Part shown: piece after piece, positions 1-10,706 of the stretch
Position numbering within the stretch: the first letter of the stretch is position 1
How the letters are laid out: each line of letters starts with the position of its first letter
From: Plesiomonas shigelloides
Lineage (GTDB): Bacteria; Pseudomonadota; Gammaproteobacteria; Enterobacterales; CAMTGL01
Assembly (NCBI RefSeq): GCF_900087055.1
Contig: NZ_LT575468.1
Span: forward strand, 806,001-870,000
Reading direction: 5' to 3'
DNA: 64,000 bases
Made by a program: the position numbers and the translations under genes
The notes under the pieces: generated by a model
Told to the model about the DNA's origin: nothing
The model's input: only the letters and a program-made list of their open reading frames with translations
The model's database searches: none

Positions 1-1
1 G

Positions 2-316
2 CAGGGTAACAACGTGTTTATCTTCCCGGGAGTTGGCCTTGCGGCAATTGTGAGCCAAATTCGCGAGATCTCACCGGATATCTTTACCACCGCCGCTTTT
101 GCTTTGGCCGAGTGCGTAGAGCCTTCCGATCTGGCGCGCGGTACGGTGTATCCGCGGATCAGTGAACTGCGCCGAATTTCGGTGCATGTAGCATCGGAGA
201 TCTTAAAAGAGATTGTCCGCAATGATCCGCAGCATCCGCTAAACGGCAAAGATCTGATGCAGCACATTGAAGCTTGTATGTGGGCGCCGATGTATCTGCC
301 GTATCGCCGCGTGTAA
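2..316 (+). CDS. maeA: NAD-dependent malic enzyme, C-terminal fragment (5' end outside window)
   Basis: The reading frame is open from base 2 and ends at TAA 314-316, so only about the last 104 residues are here. The segment beginning QGNNVFIFPGVGLAA matches the NAD-binding domain of the bacterial and eukaryotic-type malic enzyme (E. coli MaeA has a very similar GNNVFVFPGLGLGA stretch), and the end WAPMYLPYRRV corresponds to the family's conserved C-terminal Y-x-x-Y-R motif. The enzyme oxidatively decarboxylates malate to pyruvate with NAD in the cytoplasm. A stem-loop and a rho-independent terminator follow. Catalytic residues lie upstream and cannot be checked. Confidence 0.88.
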   Translation, partial: QGNNVFIFPGVGLAAIVSQIREISPDIFTTAAFALAECVEPSDLARGTVYPRISELRRISVHVASEILKEIVRNDPQHPLNGKDLMQHIEACMWAPMYLPYRRV

Positions 317-335
317 CTGGCGGAGTAAGAGTTAA

Positions 336-383
336 ACGCTGTCTGTACCGGAGTGGTTGTGAGCTGGGCGGTACAGACAGTGT
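336..383 (+). other. Long stem-loop in the 3' UTR of the malic enzyme gene
   Basis: Bases 339-350 and 369-380 are perfect 12-bp inverted repeats (CTGTCTGTACCG and its complement) with an 18-base loop. The stem extends to 336-350/369-383 if one G-T pair is allowed. No T-run follows directly, so it is more likely an mRNA 3'-end stabiliser or a protein site than a terminator; the true terminator lies at 435-468. Confidence 0.5.
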
Positions 384-434
384 GCGTTTCCTTATCAGCT
401 CCATCCACTGCTTGTTTGTGGAGAACCTTTCCCG

Positions 435-468
435 CCGCTGCCGTTACCTAACGACAGCGGTTTTTTTT
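435..468 (+). terminator. Rho-independent terminator of the malic enzyme gene
   Basis: CCGCTG (435-440) pairs with CAGCGG (455-460). The inner bases extend the stem with one mismatch, and eight T residues follow at 461-468. It lies between the malic enzyme and the convergent gene that ends at 476. Confidence 0.8.
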
Positions 469-475
469 ATCTCCA

Positions 476-3025
476 CTATAAGCTCTCGTAGAGCGGACTG
501 TGGCTTTGTGTGATGCTGCCGTCCGGTTGGCGGCGCAGATGCAGACGCTGTTCTCCATCAGGCAGCGGTTGTGCCAGACTGAGCCAGTTTCCCTGTGGGT
601 CATACAGCACTTCGTACTGCACGTTCGCCGTATCATCGGCGTAGCGCAGCCGGTTTAGCTGACCGGTTGGGCTAAATCGGTATTGGCTCGCGCAGCGTGC
701 CGTGGCGTTACGCCACGCAGCGGGTAGGCTATATACTGCTTCGGGATCTGATTGGTCATTACGCTGACGACAACCTTGTTCGAGGGCGCTCAAGCTGCCA
801 TCGGCGGCAAATAGCCACAGCGGCCCGATAGGCACGTTGTCTTGCGCGTCATTGTAGCTGATCAGCCGCTCGCCCTGTGCTGGGGCGGATTTTGTATCGG
901 TCAGGTAGCGGCTGATGGCGCCGTCATTGCGATCGTTACGATACAGGTTGCTGCTGGTGAGGCGCGCTCCACTGAAACTGTAGCTGGGGCCATTGCGTTG
1001 ACCAGTCTGATAATATTCGACATTGACCAGTTGACCTTGTGCGTCATAGTCGCGTTGTTCGCCTTCGAGCAGCGAGTTGGGCTTATCTTTATCTTGCAGG
1101 CAGCTAAAGCCGCGGCAGAGTTTGGGGTTTTCCGGTACCGGGAGTGGCTGCCAGTGACGCACCTGAGCCAGTTGCCCGTTGGGGTGATACATCAGTTGTG
1201 CGCCGGTGCGCGCATTGTTCTGATAGTGGCTAATTTCTTTAAGCTGTCCGGACGGGTAAAAGAGCTGCTCCTCCCCTTGACGCTCCACGCCTTGAAGATG
1301 GGAGATGCGGAGCAAACGCTGCTCGGCATCGTATTCGCGCTGTTCGCCGTTGACTTGGCTGTTTTGGTACTGGGTATCGGTATAACCGCCGTCAGCCAGA
1401 CCTGAGCGCCATACGCCTTCATAGTTACCATTTACCCGTTGACCTTGCTCTGATAGCTGCAGTTGGACTTGATTTTCCCCGTTCGCATCTTTGCCCATGA
1501 CTAAGCGGTAGGATTGATAAGCGCCATGCAAGACGCCGTTCTGGTAGTGCTTTTCTCCTCCGGCGAAGGGGGTATCTCGGCCACGTATCGACTCATGATA
1601 AATCAAGGTTTGCTTCCACAGGCCTTGCGGCTGGTCATTCAGATAGCGACCTTGCCAGAGGTTGTTGGAGGTATAGATGGGTGGAAAAGGCTGGCGGCGG
1701 CCCAGTTTCCACTCGCCTTGCCGTTGACCTTGTACGTACTCTCCTTGCTCGAGCAGCAATACGTAGTCATGATCCCACGTTTGCCATTGGCCGTGGCGTA
1801 TTCCTTGTTGAAAATGCGCCACGCGCTCAGGGCGAAGCTCACATTGCTGGGCGATGAAACGCACCTGCTCGCCATCGAGTAAGGTTTCCTCAATCTCATC
1901 GGGGTTTTGCTGCAGGCTATCCGCCTGCTGATAGCGCATTTCAGTGAGAATAAACGACTGAAAATTACTGCCACAAGATACGTTTTGGCGACGTAGCAAC
2001 GCGGTAAGCACGTAGGGTGAGGCCGGTGCAGGCTTATCTGTTGTGGTTGTATTCGTTGCCGGCGCTGCTGGGCGTGTGTGCTCGGGAACGGTCAGCAAAA
2101 TGGTCTGCACTTGACCCATTTCACGCGCTCCTAGCTGACTTAACACCACAGGCGTATTGGTCGAGTCCGCTGACCGCGGGCGAAACAGGGCAAAGCCATT
2201 TTCATCGAAAACCGCCTGCACTTTCGCTTTGGCCAGTAATGGACCGTGCAGCAGTGCGAGCAGCAGTGGGTCGGTCAGTGCTCTGTCGTCATAACGTGCC
2301 TGATACAACTGGGGAGGAACGGCGAGTAGGGCGCGCCGAGTCTGGTTTACGGTAAAGGGCTTGATGGTTGGCGCTAGCGTATCCAGCAGCGGTTGCAGGC
2401 GCGTGAGTGGCACTTGCACATTGGCGGAAGGTGGCGGCGGGGTTAGCCAATCGCCTTCGGCTAAAGTAGCCTCATTTTTACCGTAAGCGCGCAGGCGTTG
2501 TCCGGTGGCATCTTCATACATCACAATGACTTCGTCTTCCCCGCCGGTATCCAGATCGGTATAGAACACCGCCTTGATGGGCGAAGAGGAGGCTAAGTTG
2601 TCTAAGCGATCCCAAATCTTGGCTTCAGACGGGTGTTTATCACCATAGGGAAACGTCACCGGATATACCGCATTCTCAAACAGATAGAAGCGCAGATCGC
2701 GCTTTGTTTGCTCGGCTTTGTCATACACATTATTCAATAGCGGCAGCGGGCCGTGCACCAGCGTGCCTTGCGCGAGCAGAGTGCTGATGTTGGGAAATGC
2801 GGGTTGGTGAGCTGTAGTATCCGCAGCGTCTGTTTTGCTGGCGGGGGGATCGGTTGGGATGACGGCGGTGGATGGCGTGGCCTGCGCTACGCTGGTGCTG
2901 AGTAATGTTGCCAGTATTGTGACCGTCAGACCACGCAGAGCGGCGCGGGGAGTCATCACATTTTTAGATGAAGCGTCAAGGGATTGAAAGAGCATCGGGT
3001 AGCCTGAGCGCAGAGTAAAATCCAT
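476..3025 (-). CDS. Large exported protein with MORN_2/YwqK-type repeats
   Basis: This gene encodes about 849 residues. An N-terminal hydrophobic stretch (LTVTILATLLSTSVAQA) looks like a signal peptide ending near residue 50, so the product is probably periplasmic or surface-exposed. Residues about 150-200 contain a metal-loop-like segment (YTDLDTGGEDEV) resembling FG-GAP/VCBS turns. The C-terminal half holds many short repeats of the form G-x-x-x-x-Y-x-x-x-G-x-L (for example YPSGQLKEISHY and YHPNGQLAQVRHW). Databases usually name such repeats MORN_2 or 'YwqK family antitoxin', but nothing here shows antitoxin activity. Start choice is uncertain: ATG 3025 has GGTGAT upstream, ATG 3040 is possible, and ATG 2956 would give a standard-length signal peptide without a Shine-Dalgarno. 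It appears monocistronic. Function unknown. Confidence 0.72.
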   Translation of the reverse strand: MDFTLRSGYPMLFQSLDASSKNVMTPRAALRGLTVTILATLLSTSVAQATPSTAVIPTDPPASKTDAADTTAHQPAFPNISTLLAQGTLVHGPLPLLNNVYDKAEQTKRDLRFYLFENAVYPVTFPYGDKHPSEAKIWDRLDNLASSSPIKAVFYTDLDTGGEDEVIVMYEDATGQRLRAYGKNEATLAEGDWLTPPPPSANVQVPLTRLQPLLDTLAPTIKPFTVNQTRRALLAVPPQLYQARYDDRALTDPLLLALLHGPLLAKAKVQAVFDENGFALFRPRSADSTNTPVVLSQLGAREMGQVQTILLTVPEHTRPAAPATNTTTTDKPAPASPYVLTALLRRQNVSCGSNFQSFILTEMRYQQADSLQQNPDEIEETLLDGEQVRFIAQQCELRPERVAHFQQGIRHGQWQTWDHDYVLLLEQGEYVQGQRQGEWKLGRRQPFPPIYTSNNLWQGRYLNDQPQGLWKQTLIYHESIRGRDTPFAGGEKHYQNGVLHGAYQSYRLVMGKDANGENQVQLQLSEQGQRVNGNYEGVWRSGLADGGYTDTQYQNSQVNGEQREYDAEQRLLRISHLQGVERQGEEQLFYPSGQLKEISHYQNNARTGAQLMYHPNGQLAQVRHWQPLPVPENPKLCRGFSCLQDKDKPNSLLEGEQRDYDAQGQLVNVEYYQTGQRNGPSYSFSGARLTSSNLYRNDRNDGAISRYLTDTKSAPAQGERLISYNDAQDNVPIGPLWLFAADGSLSALEQGCRQRNDQSDPEAVYSLPAAWRNATARCASQYRFSPTGQLNRLRYADDTANVQYEVLYDPQGNWLSLAQPLPDGEQRLHLRRQPDGSITQSHSPLYESL

Positions 3026-3215
3026 GTAATCACCGCGCATCGCATTGTAGACAATGGGTGCGCGATAGCGTCGGTAGCGGTGGCAGCATTATCGAACCAT
3101 ATCTAGATCTAGCCATATCACCGCATCTTTCATTATACAATTGCAGTGCAAGCAAAACAGTTGGCGTCATCCAGAACGTGATGGCGGTACACCACAGATT
3201 GAAGGAGACCCCAAA

Positions 3216-3626
3216 ATGAGCGTGGAAGGACAGCAGATGATCGGCAAAGTGGCGCTGGTGGTACGCGATTATGATGAGGCGATCGCCTTTTATACCGAAA
3301 AACTGGGATTTATCCTGACAGAAGATACGCCACTTGGTGGAGGTAAACGTTGGGTACTGGTCGCACCGCGCGGCCAGCAAGGGACACAGCTGTTGCTAGC
3401 CAAGGCTGTCGGCGAGCAGCAAGTTGCGGCGATAGGAAATCAAAGCGGTGGACGGGTCTTTTTATTTTTACAGACCGATGATTTTTGGCGTGATTACCAC
3501 ACGATGCAGCAGGCTGGGGTATCGTTTTGTGAAGCGCCACGGGAAGAAGCGTACGGCACCGTGGTGGTGTTTCAGGATCTGTACGGCAATAAATGGGATT
3601 TATTGCAGTTAAATCCGGCGTCGTAA
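3216..3626 (+). CDS. VOC-fold (glyoxalase/bleomycin resistance-like) protein
   Basis: A 136-residue protein whose ATG 3216 follows AAGGAG (3202-3207), so the upstream in-frame ATG at 3141 is unlikely. The beta-alpha-beta-beta-beta pattern is clear: IGKVALVVRDYDEAIAFYTEKLGF at the N terminus (residues about 11-33) and a second half ending VVFQDLYGNKWDLLQ, in which the Asp-x-x-Gly-N-x-W/F-x-L motif is typical of the vicinal oxygen chelate superfamily. These are small metal-binding cytoplasmic enzymes (glyoxalases, dioxygenases, fosfomycin or bleomycin resistance proteins); the substrate cannot be told. It stands alone between two minus-strand genes. Confidence 0.82.
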   Translation: MSVEGQQMIGKVALVVRDYDEAIAFYTEKLGFILTEDTPLGGGKRWVLVAPRGQQGTQLLLAKAVGEQQVAAIGNQSGGRVFLFLQTDDFWRDYHTMQQAGVSFCEAPREEAYGTVVVFQDLYGNKWDLLQLNPAS

Positions 3627-3670
3627 CGCCGGATGGTTTTGAGCTGCGATGAACTGCCGTAAGGCTGGTT

Positions 3671-4327
3671 TTACGCCAGTACGGTAAAAATCTCGGTTTC
3701 AGGCAGGCGCGATTTTGGCAGTTTGGCGTTAAAGTCAGACTCTTTGCGATATCCTAGCGCGACCATTGCCACTGCAGTAAAGCCTTGCTCACGCAGGTTC
3801 AGCTCTTGATCCAAAATGCGGGTATCACAGCCTTCAATTGGCACGGCATCAATGCCCAGCGCGGCAGCGCCCAGCAGCAAGGTTCCCATATTCAGGTAAA
3901 CCTGCTTTTCCATCCAATGTTGCAGATCTTTGAGGTCATAGCGGTGCATGTTGACGAACAACGAGCGCGCATTGTGGCTCAGGGTTTTAATCGCTGGATC
4001 GGCAAAGCGGCCATCGCGCTCTTCGGTGGCAATCAGGTGCTCAAGATAAGCATGGTCGACTCCAGTGCGAGCGCAAAACAGTACCACGTGTGAGGCATTC
4101 ATCACTTTGGCTTCGTTAAAGCTGTATAGGTCTTGGGTGCCTTTGGCCAGACGGCGTTTGGCATTGTCGGTGCCTGCAATCACAAAATGCCAAGGTTGCA
4201 GGTTGACACTGGATGGGCTTAAGCGCAATAAGGCCATCAGCGATTCGACATCGTTATCGCTGATTTTACGAGTGTCATCGAACGCTTTGGTGGAATAACG
4301 GGTTTGCGCTGCATCAACGATATTCAT
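3671..4327 (-). CDS. nfsB: Oxygen-insensitive NAD(P)H nitroreductase / dihydropteridine reductase
   Basis: The 218 residues match the length of E. coli NfsB (217). Diagnostic stretches are the N-terminal RYSTKAFD (FMN phosphate contact), SPSSVNLQPWHFVIA, the central MEKQVYLNMGTLLLGAAALGIDAVPIEG, and the C-terminal ALGYRKESDFNAKLPKSR. The family is a homodimeric FMN flavoenzyme reducing nitroaromatics and quinones by two electrons in the cytoplasm. AGGA lies upstream of ATG 4327. No mar/sox box was recognised in the upstream region by eye. Confidence 0.93.
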   Translation of the reverse strand: MNIVDAAQTRYSTKAFDDTRKISDNDVESLMALLRLSPSSVNLQPWHFVIAGTDNAKRRLAKGTQDLYSFNEAKVMNASHVVLFCARTGVDHAYLEHLIATEERDGRFADPAIKTLSHNARSLFVNMHRYDLKDLQHWMEKQVYLNMGTLLLGAAALGIDAVPIEGCDTRILDQELNLREQGFTAVAMVALGYRKESDFNAKLPKSRLPETEIFTVLA

Positions 4328-4513
4328 GCTATTTTTCCTTCATTTTTCGTCACATTCAGTCCGCTTTCTGGGTAGGACGGATCTTGGTTCTGGCTATCAT
4401 AAAAGGGATAACGGCGGACGGCACGTGCTTTATGCAACAAGGTGTGTGTCGTATAGGTGGGGTTGTTGTAACGCGTTGAGTTTGAAGAAATAGGCACTTG
4501 AGAATCAGGTTAT

Positions 4514-4537
4514 GGGCGTGTCGTTATGAACACGCCC
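4514..4537. other. GC-rich hairpin between yiaV and nfsB
   Basis: GGGCGTGT (4514-4521) and ACACGCCC (4530-4537) form a perfect 8-bp stem with an 8-base loop in the 256-bp gap downstream of yiaV. There is no clear T-run on either side. It could attenuate or stabilise the yiaWV transcript. Confidence 0.45.
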
Positions 4538-4583
4538 AATTATTGGTACAGGAAAAGCCGATGCTCTCCAATCGCGGTGATTA

Positions 4584-5720
4584 TCAGTGATCCAGATACA
4601 GGTAGTGCATCCAGCTGGTCATGCGTAGCAGCACTTTACGCATCACGGCCACGTGTTCGAAATGCTTGGAGTAAATCGCCACTTGCGCATTCACCCCGTC
4701 TGGCAGCGCGTATTGGTCGATTTCCGGCCCCAGTAGCAAGGTGACGTAAATACCGTCACGCGAGGGGTCAAAGGTCAATCCTTGCAGCGTGCCTTGGGCT
4801 TGATAACTGCCGTTTGGCACGATCGGAGCAACATTCAGCACTTTAGCAGGGAAGACTTTGCCGGGAATACCGTTAAATGCGGCCTCCGCTTCATCGCCCG
4901 GTGTTATGCTGAGAAATGAGTTTTGCCGAAAGACGGCGGTGATGCGGCGGTCTTGGGCTGGAATAAAGACCATCACCGGTCGCAGCGGCATGGCTACCGC
5001 ATAGGTGCCCGGTTGCAATAAAACTTGCGTGACATAGCCATCGCTTGGGGCGCGGATAATGGTTTGGTCTAGATTATAGCGGGCTTCCGCCAATTGGGCT
5101 TTCAGGCTGGCGACTTGTGAGTTATCGCCGCTGATGATGCCATCGAGTTGTGCTTGGATCTGCTCGCGATCCGCAATCGCCGAGGCGAGTACCGCTTCTT
5201 GGGCTAAATAGTTTTGCCGAGCATTGGTGATCTCTTGTTCGGAGAATGGGCTGACAGCTTTCTTGCCGCCTCCAGAATAACGCTCGGAGTCGCGCAATGC
5301 TTTATCGCGATCGGCTTGTGCGCGGCTGACATTGGCATTGGCTTCACGCACACTGGCTTGCAGTGACGACACTTGTTGTTTAACGGTGACCAGATCCGCT
5401 TGCAGCCGCTCGACACGCGCTTGATAGCGGGTGGGGTCCAGTTTAAACAGAATATCGCCCTTTTTGATCCAATCATTAGACTGCACCAGAACCTCGGTGA
5501 CCACGCCGGAGACTTGCGGCACGATCGGTACCGAAATCACCGCTTTTTGCGCGCGATAGGTGTAAGGGTGGTTATAGTTCATGGTCAGCACTAACGCGCC
5601 GACAATCACAATTCCGCCCAAAATGGCAGTCGGAACCGTCCATTTATTAACGGGGATCCGAAACAGTTTAAAGCACCCATACGCAAAGGCGGTATAGGTC
5701 AGGATGATGAGTAAATCCAT
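4584..5720 (-). CDS. yiaV: YiaV-type inner-membrane HlyD-family membrane fusion protein
   Basis: The 378 residues equal the length of E. coli YiaV, with matching start (MDLLIILTY) and end ([18 protein letters not shown]). Two N-terminal hydrophobic segments (about residues 1-20 and 31-48) anchor it in the inner membrane. Residues about 60-95 are the first barrel-sandwich half ([26 protein letters not shown]), residues about 95-205 a coiled-coil hairpin, and [20 protein letters not shown] the second lipoyl-like half. Such proteins link an inner-membrane exporter to the outer membrane; no transporter is encoded nearby. yiaW lies 18 bp upstream, forming a two-gene operon. Substrate unknown. Confidence 0.93.
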   Translation of the reverse strand: MDLLIILTYTAFAYGCFKLFRIPVNKWTVPTAILGGIVIVGALVLTMNYNHPYTYRAQKAVISVPIVPQVSGVVTEVLVQSNDWIKKGDILFKLDPTRYQARVERLQADLVTVKQQVSSLQASVREANANVSRAQADRDKALRDSERYSGGGKKAVSPFSEQEITNARQNYLAQEAVLASAIADREQIQAQLDGIISGDNSQVASLKAQLAEARYNLDQTIIRAPSDGYVTQVLLQPGTYAVAMPLRPVMVFIPAQDRRITAVFRQNSFLSITPGDEAEAAFNGIPGKVFPAKVLNVAPIVPNGSYQAQGTLQGLTFDPSRDGIYVTLLLGPEIDQYALPDGVNAQVAIYSKHFEHVAVMRKVLLRMTSWMHYLYLDH

Positions 5721-5738
5721 ACGTTTCCCTGCTGATTG

Positions 5739-6080
5739 TTATTCGGTTTTTGAGCGGGTTTCGGCCGGTTTTACTGAGGCTTCGAGTACCGCAAGCCGGG
5801 CCTTGAGTTGTTGAATTTCGTTTTCTTCAGCATCGAGTTTTTGCTGCACAAATCCCCAACCGCGATCTTCGCGGTACAAGGTGGCCCAAATCCATAAGAA
5901 TGGCCATAAAACGTGCAGAGTGAACAGGCTGACCCAGCCCGCAACATGGATGGCATCTTGGTGTGGATGGTTACGTTTTTGCGCGATGTGGTAAGGAATA
6001 TCGTGAATGACGATCACCCCGTAAAATATGGTGAGCACCACAAAAACCAAGATCCCCAAAGCAAAATAATCGAGGAACAT
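5739..6080 (-). CDS. yiaW: YiaW-type DUF3302 inner-membrane protein
   Basis: This 113-residue protein carries the features of E. coli YiaW: a hydrophobic N terminus (FALGILVFVVLTIFYGVIVIHDIPY), the charged KRNHPHQDAIHVAGWVSLFTLH segment, a second membrane segment (HVLWPFLWIWATLY), and a coiled-coil-like C-terminal tail (residues about 80-105, leucine and glutamate rich). The family role is unknown; its fixed pairing with the fusion protein YiaV suggests the two act as one membrane unit. ATG 6080 is preceded by AAGGAGC. Confidence 0.9.
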   Translation of the reverse strand: MFLDYFALGILVFVVLTIFYGVIVIHDIPYHIAQKRNHPHQDAIHVAGWVSLFTLHVLWPFLWIWATLYREDRGWGFVQQKLDAEENEIQQLKARLAVLEASVKPAETRSKTE

Positions 6081-6580
6081 AGGAAGCTCCTTAAATAATT
6101 TATGAAATTTTTGCTGCTATTATTTAATGCAGTGAATTAGTTTTGTGGTAATTCATTCATTTTCTGCATATTGATATAGACATTTATTGATGAAAGTTCA
6201 ATTTGCTCGTTGTTTATAGCTCCATCTTATTTAAAAGCAGTGGACTATAGCAAAAAAAGTACTTAGCCAACATGAATTATTCATTTTAAGGTATACAAAA
6301 TCATGAGTATTGTTTTGTTGATAATTCAAGTTGTTATGCTGTGCTTTGTCGATTGGTTGCGTATTTTAGGTATCTATTTATTCAGTGAATGAAGGAGTAG
6401 TCTATTAATTCATTTATTGCCACTAATAAATGAATGCTCTTTCAGTGTCGCTGTAACGTTCTTATGACAGCTATATTCTACAATGCGATGAGATAACAAA
6501 TTGCACCGTATAAATGTATTAGCGTAAGTGCACTCTCAACGAAGCGACAATCAGAGTTAACGGATGAAGTAAGGCATAGC
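6081..6580. other. AT-rich intergenic region between yiaW and the outer-membrane barrel gene
   Basis: About 500 bp of AT-rich DNA between divergent genes, expected to hold the promoters of yiaWV (leftward) and of the barrel gene (rightward). No convincing small gene or strong hairpin was found. Confidence 0.5.
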
Positions 6581-7534
6581 ATGAACAAAATAACGTTAAG
6601 TTGTGTTTTATGCATGGTATGGAGCGGGTTGTTGAGCGCGCCGAGTGATGCCCAGTCACTGTTGCAAAATGATGAGCTGGTTCGAAAACGTATTAACGCT
6701 GCCGCCAGTTTGCTCAGCTTCACGGTCGTGCCGGATGTGACGACAAGCAATTTGTCTGTGGCGTCCGGTAATGTGAATGATGACGATGTTGGCATGCGAC
6801 TGACTCAGTTTGGTGGCGGCGCAACTTTAAGTAGCGATTTCCCGCTGTATGCCGAAGGCACTATGGGCTATAGCCGTTATGATCCGCGTTTTATCGTCAC
6901 CTCGGGTGAAGAGGTGCGCAGTGTGCCGTTTCGTTGGAATGCCTTTTCGGCTGCTGGAGGATTGGGTTGGGATTTTCCCTTGCGTGAGCATTTGGTGCTG
7001 CGTCCAATCTTAAACATTTCGTTGGGCACGGTGGCCAGTGATGTGTTGATAGGTCGCCTGATTTTGGAAAATCGCACCGGACGAGAGTTGGCTTTCCTAG
7101 ATGGCGGCAGTATGAGCTTTTATGGCTATGGCGGCTCGTTAATGTTGGATTATGAATTTTTCTCTGATGCCTATGACATGGATGTGGAAGCGCGTTACTC
7201 CAACATCCGTCTCGAGCCATTTCAAAAAGATGACCGTGCGGTGGCCGGCGGTGCGTCGGCCGAGCAGTTGAATCTCTATTTTCGTACCCGTATCCCAACC
7301 GGAATGCACCTTTTTGAGCGCCCGGTGCGGGTGGTGTTGGAGTCAGCGCATACCGAATTTCTTGATGATCAGCGCGGGGCATTGGGGTTTGATTACCTGA
7401 CCTCGTTTGGCTTGGGGATGGAAATTGATACCAGCAAATACGATATCTGGATCTCCCGCACACGGCTGGTAGCGCGCTATATTACCGGCGATAACACCAC
7501 CGGATATTCATTGGGATTGGCGGTCAGTTTCTGA
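6581..7534 (+). CDS. Predicted outer-membrane beta-barrel protein, function unknown
   Basis: The protein has 317 residues. Residues 1-24 form a signal peptide (MNKITLSCVLCMVWSGLLSAPSDA). The rest alternates polar and hydrophobic residues in strand-sized blocks (for example YAEGTMGYSRYDPRF, YGYGGSLMLDYEF, LVARYITGDNTTGYSLGLAVSF) and ends in Phe, the signal recognised by the BAM outer-membrane assembly machinery. It resembles autotransporter-type or porin-like barrels, but there is no passenger domain and I do not recognise the family. It precedes the periplasmic glucosidase gene by 229 bp and could take part in glycan entry, though linkage is only positional. Confidence 0.65.
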   Translation: MNKITLSCVLCMVWSGLLSAPSDAQSLLQNDELVRKRINAAASLLSFTVVPDVTTSNLSVASGNVNDDDVGMRLTQFGGGATLSSDFPLYAEGTMGYSRYDPRFIVTSGEEVRSVPFRWNAFSAAGGLGWDFPLREHLVLRPILNISLGTVASDVLIGRLILENRTGRELAFLDGGSMSFYGYGGSLMLDYEFFSDAYDMDVEARYSNIRLEPFQKDDRAVAGGASAEQLNLYFRTRIPTGMHLFERPVRVVLESAHTEFLDDQRGALGFDYLTSFGLGMEIDTSKYDIWISRTRLVARYITGDNTTGYSLGLAVSF

Positions 7535-7604
7535 TTGTTCGGCAGTCTCTTTTCCCTGTTTAACCCTTTGTTTGTCTGCTCTTTATTGGCATTTGAAAGA
7601 CAAA

Positions 7605-7618
7605 TGTAAACGATTACC
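7605..7618. promoter_or_regulatory. Possible LacI/GalR-family operator upstream of ygjK
   Basis: TGTAAACGATTACC has the central CG and the near-symmetric TGTAA-N4-TTACC arms typical of LacI/GalR-type operators. It lies about 150 bp before the ygjK start. No LacI-family gene is in the window, so the regulator would be elsewhere. Pattern match by eye only. Confidence 0.35.
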
Positions 7619-7760
7619 CGATCTGGCTCACTGAACGCGGTTGAGAAACGGAGCTGATTCACACTTTCCCGGAAAGGCACAAGCAAAATGCGAAGAGCTG
7701 TTTTATTTTTGCGCGAAAAATAAAACCCGTTTGATGTGCTGTACATAAGGGAAGTCGTAA

Positions 7761-10250
<2,490 letters not shown>

Positions 10251-10270
10251 TCGACATGGCTTGTGACTTC

Positions 10271-10299
10271 AGGCCTAACGCGATGCGTTAGGCCTTTTT
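10271..10299 (+). terminator. Rho-independent terminator after ygjK
   Basis: AGGCCTAACGC (10271-10281) and GCGTTAGGCCT (10285-10295) form a perfect 11-bp stem with a 3-base loop, followed by a T-run through 10299. Confidence 0.93.
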
Positions 10300-10706
10300 A
10301 TAACTCTGATGTCTAGTATTTTTTTCAAATAAATTATTTCAATGGGTAATTTAGCTGTTGGAATTATATTTGTTTTTACCCTCACATCTAAGACCTAGAT
10401 CTCTTTTATTTTATATTGCCTTTCATTTCATGTGCTTCCATTCGTACCTTAACGTCTAATTTAATTTATGGTTTCTTTACTACATATCATCTTACATGGC
10501 GAAATGATAAAGAAATAACAATTGGTCAAGATAATCCCGTCTGAGAAGTCATGCTTAGCCTAAAGACTGTGTTGGTCGAATTAATAATGCTCAGGATCGA
10601 GGTCAATTTTCTTTGGATATAAACATAGAACTGAATGGTTTCACATTGCTTTCGCTCACTCACTGAATAGCGCTATGTAAGTAATGTGATAAAAGAGAAT
10701 ATTGAA
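10300..10706. other. AT-rich intergenic region upstream of the autotransporter
   Basis: About 400 bp of markedly AT-rich sequence between the ygjK terminator and the autotransporter start. It should contain the autotransporter promoter. No gene, strong hairpin or recognised operator was seen. Confidence 0.5.

Noticed and set aside
842-1405. 187-codon plus-strand ORF with hydrophobic stretches
   Set aside because: It is antisense to the repeat region of the MORN/YwqK-type gene. Hydrophobicity is a by-product of the opposite strand; no ribosome-binding site or family match.
6897-7463. 188-codon minus-strand ORF opposite the outer-membrane barrel gene
   Set aside because: Pro/His/Arg-rich antisense frame with no domain. 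The plus frame has a signal peptide and a barrel-type C terminus.
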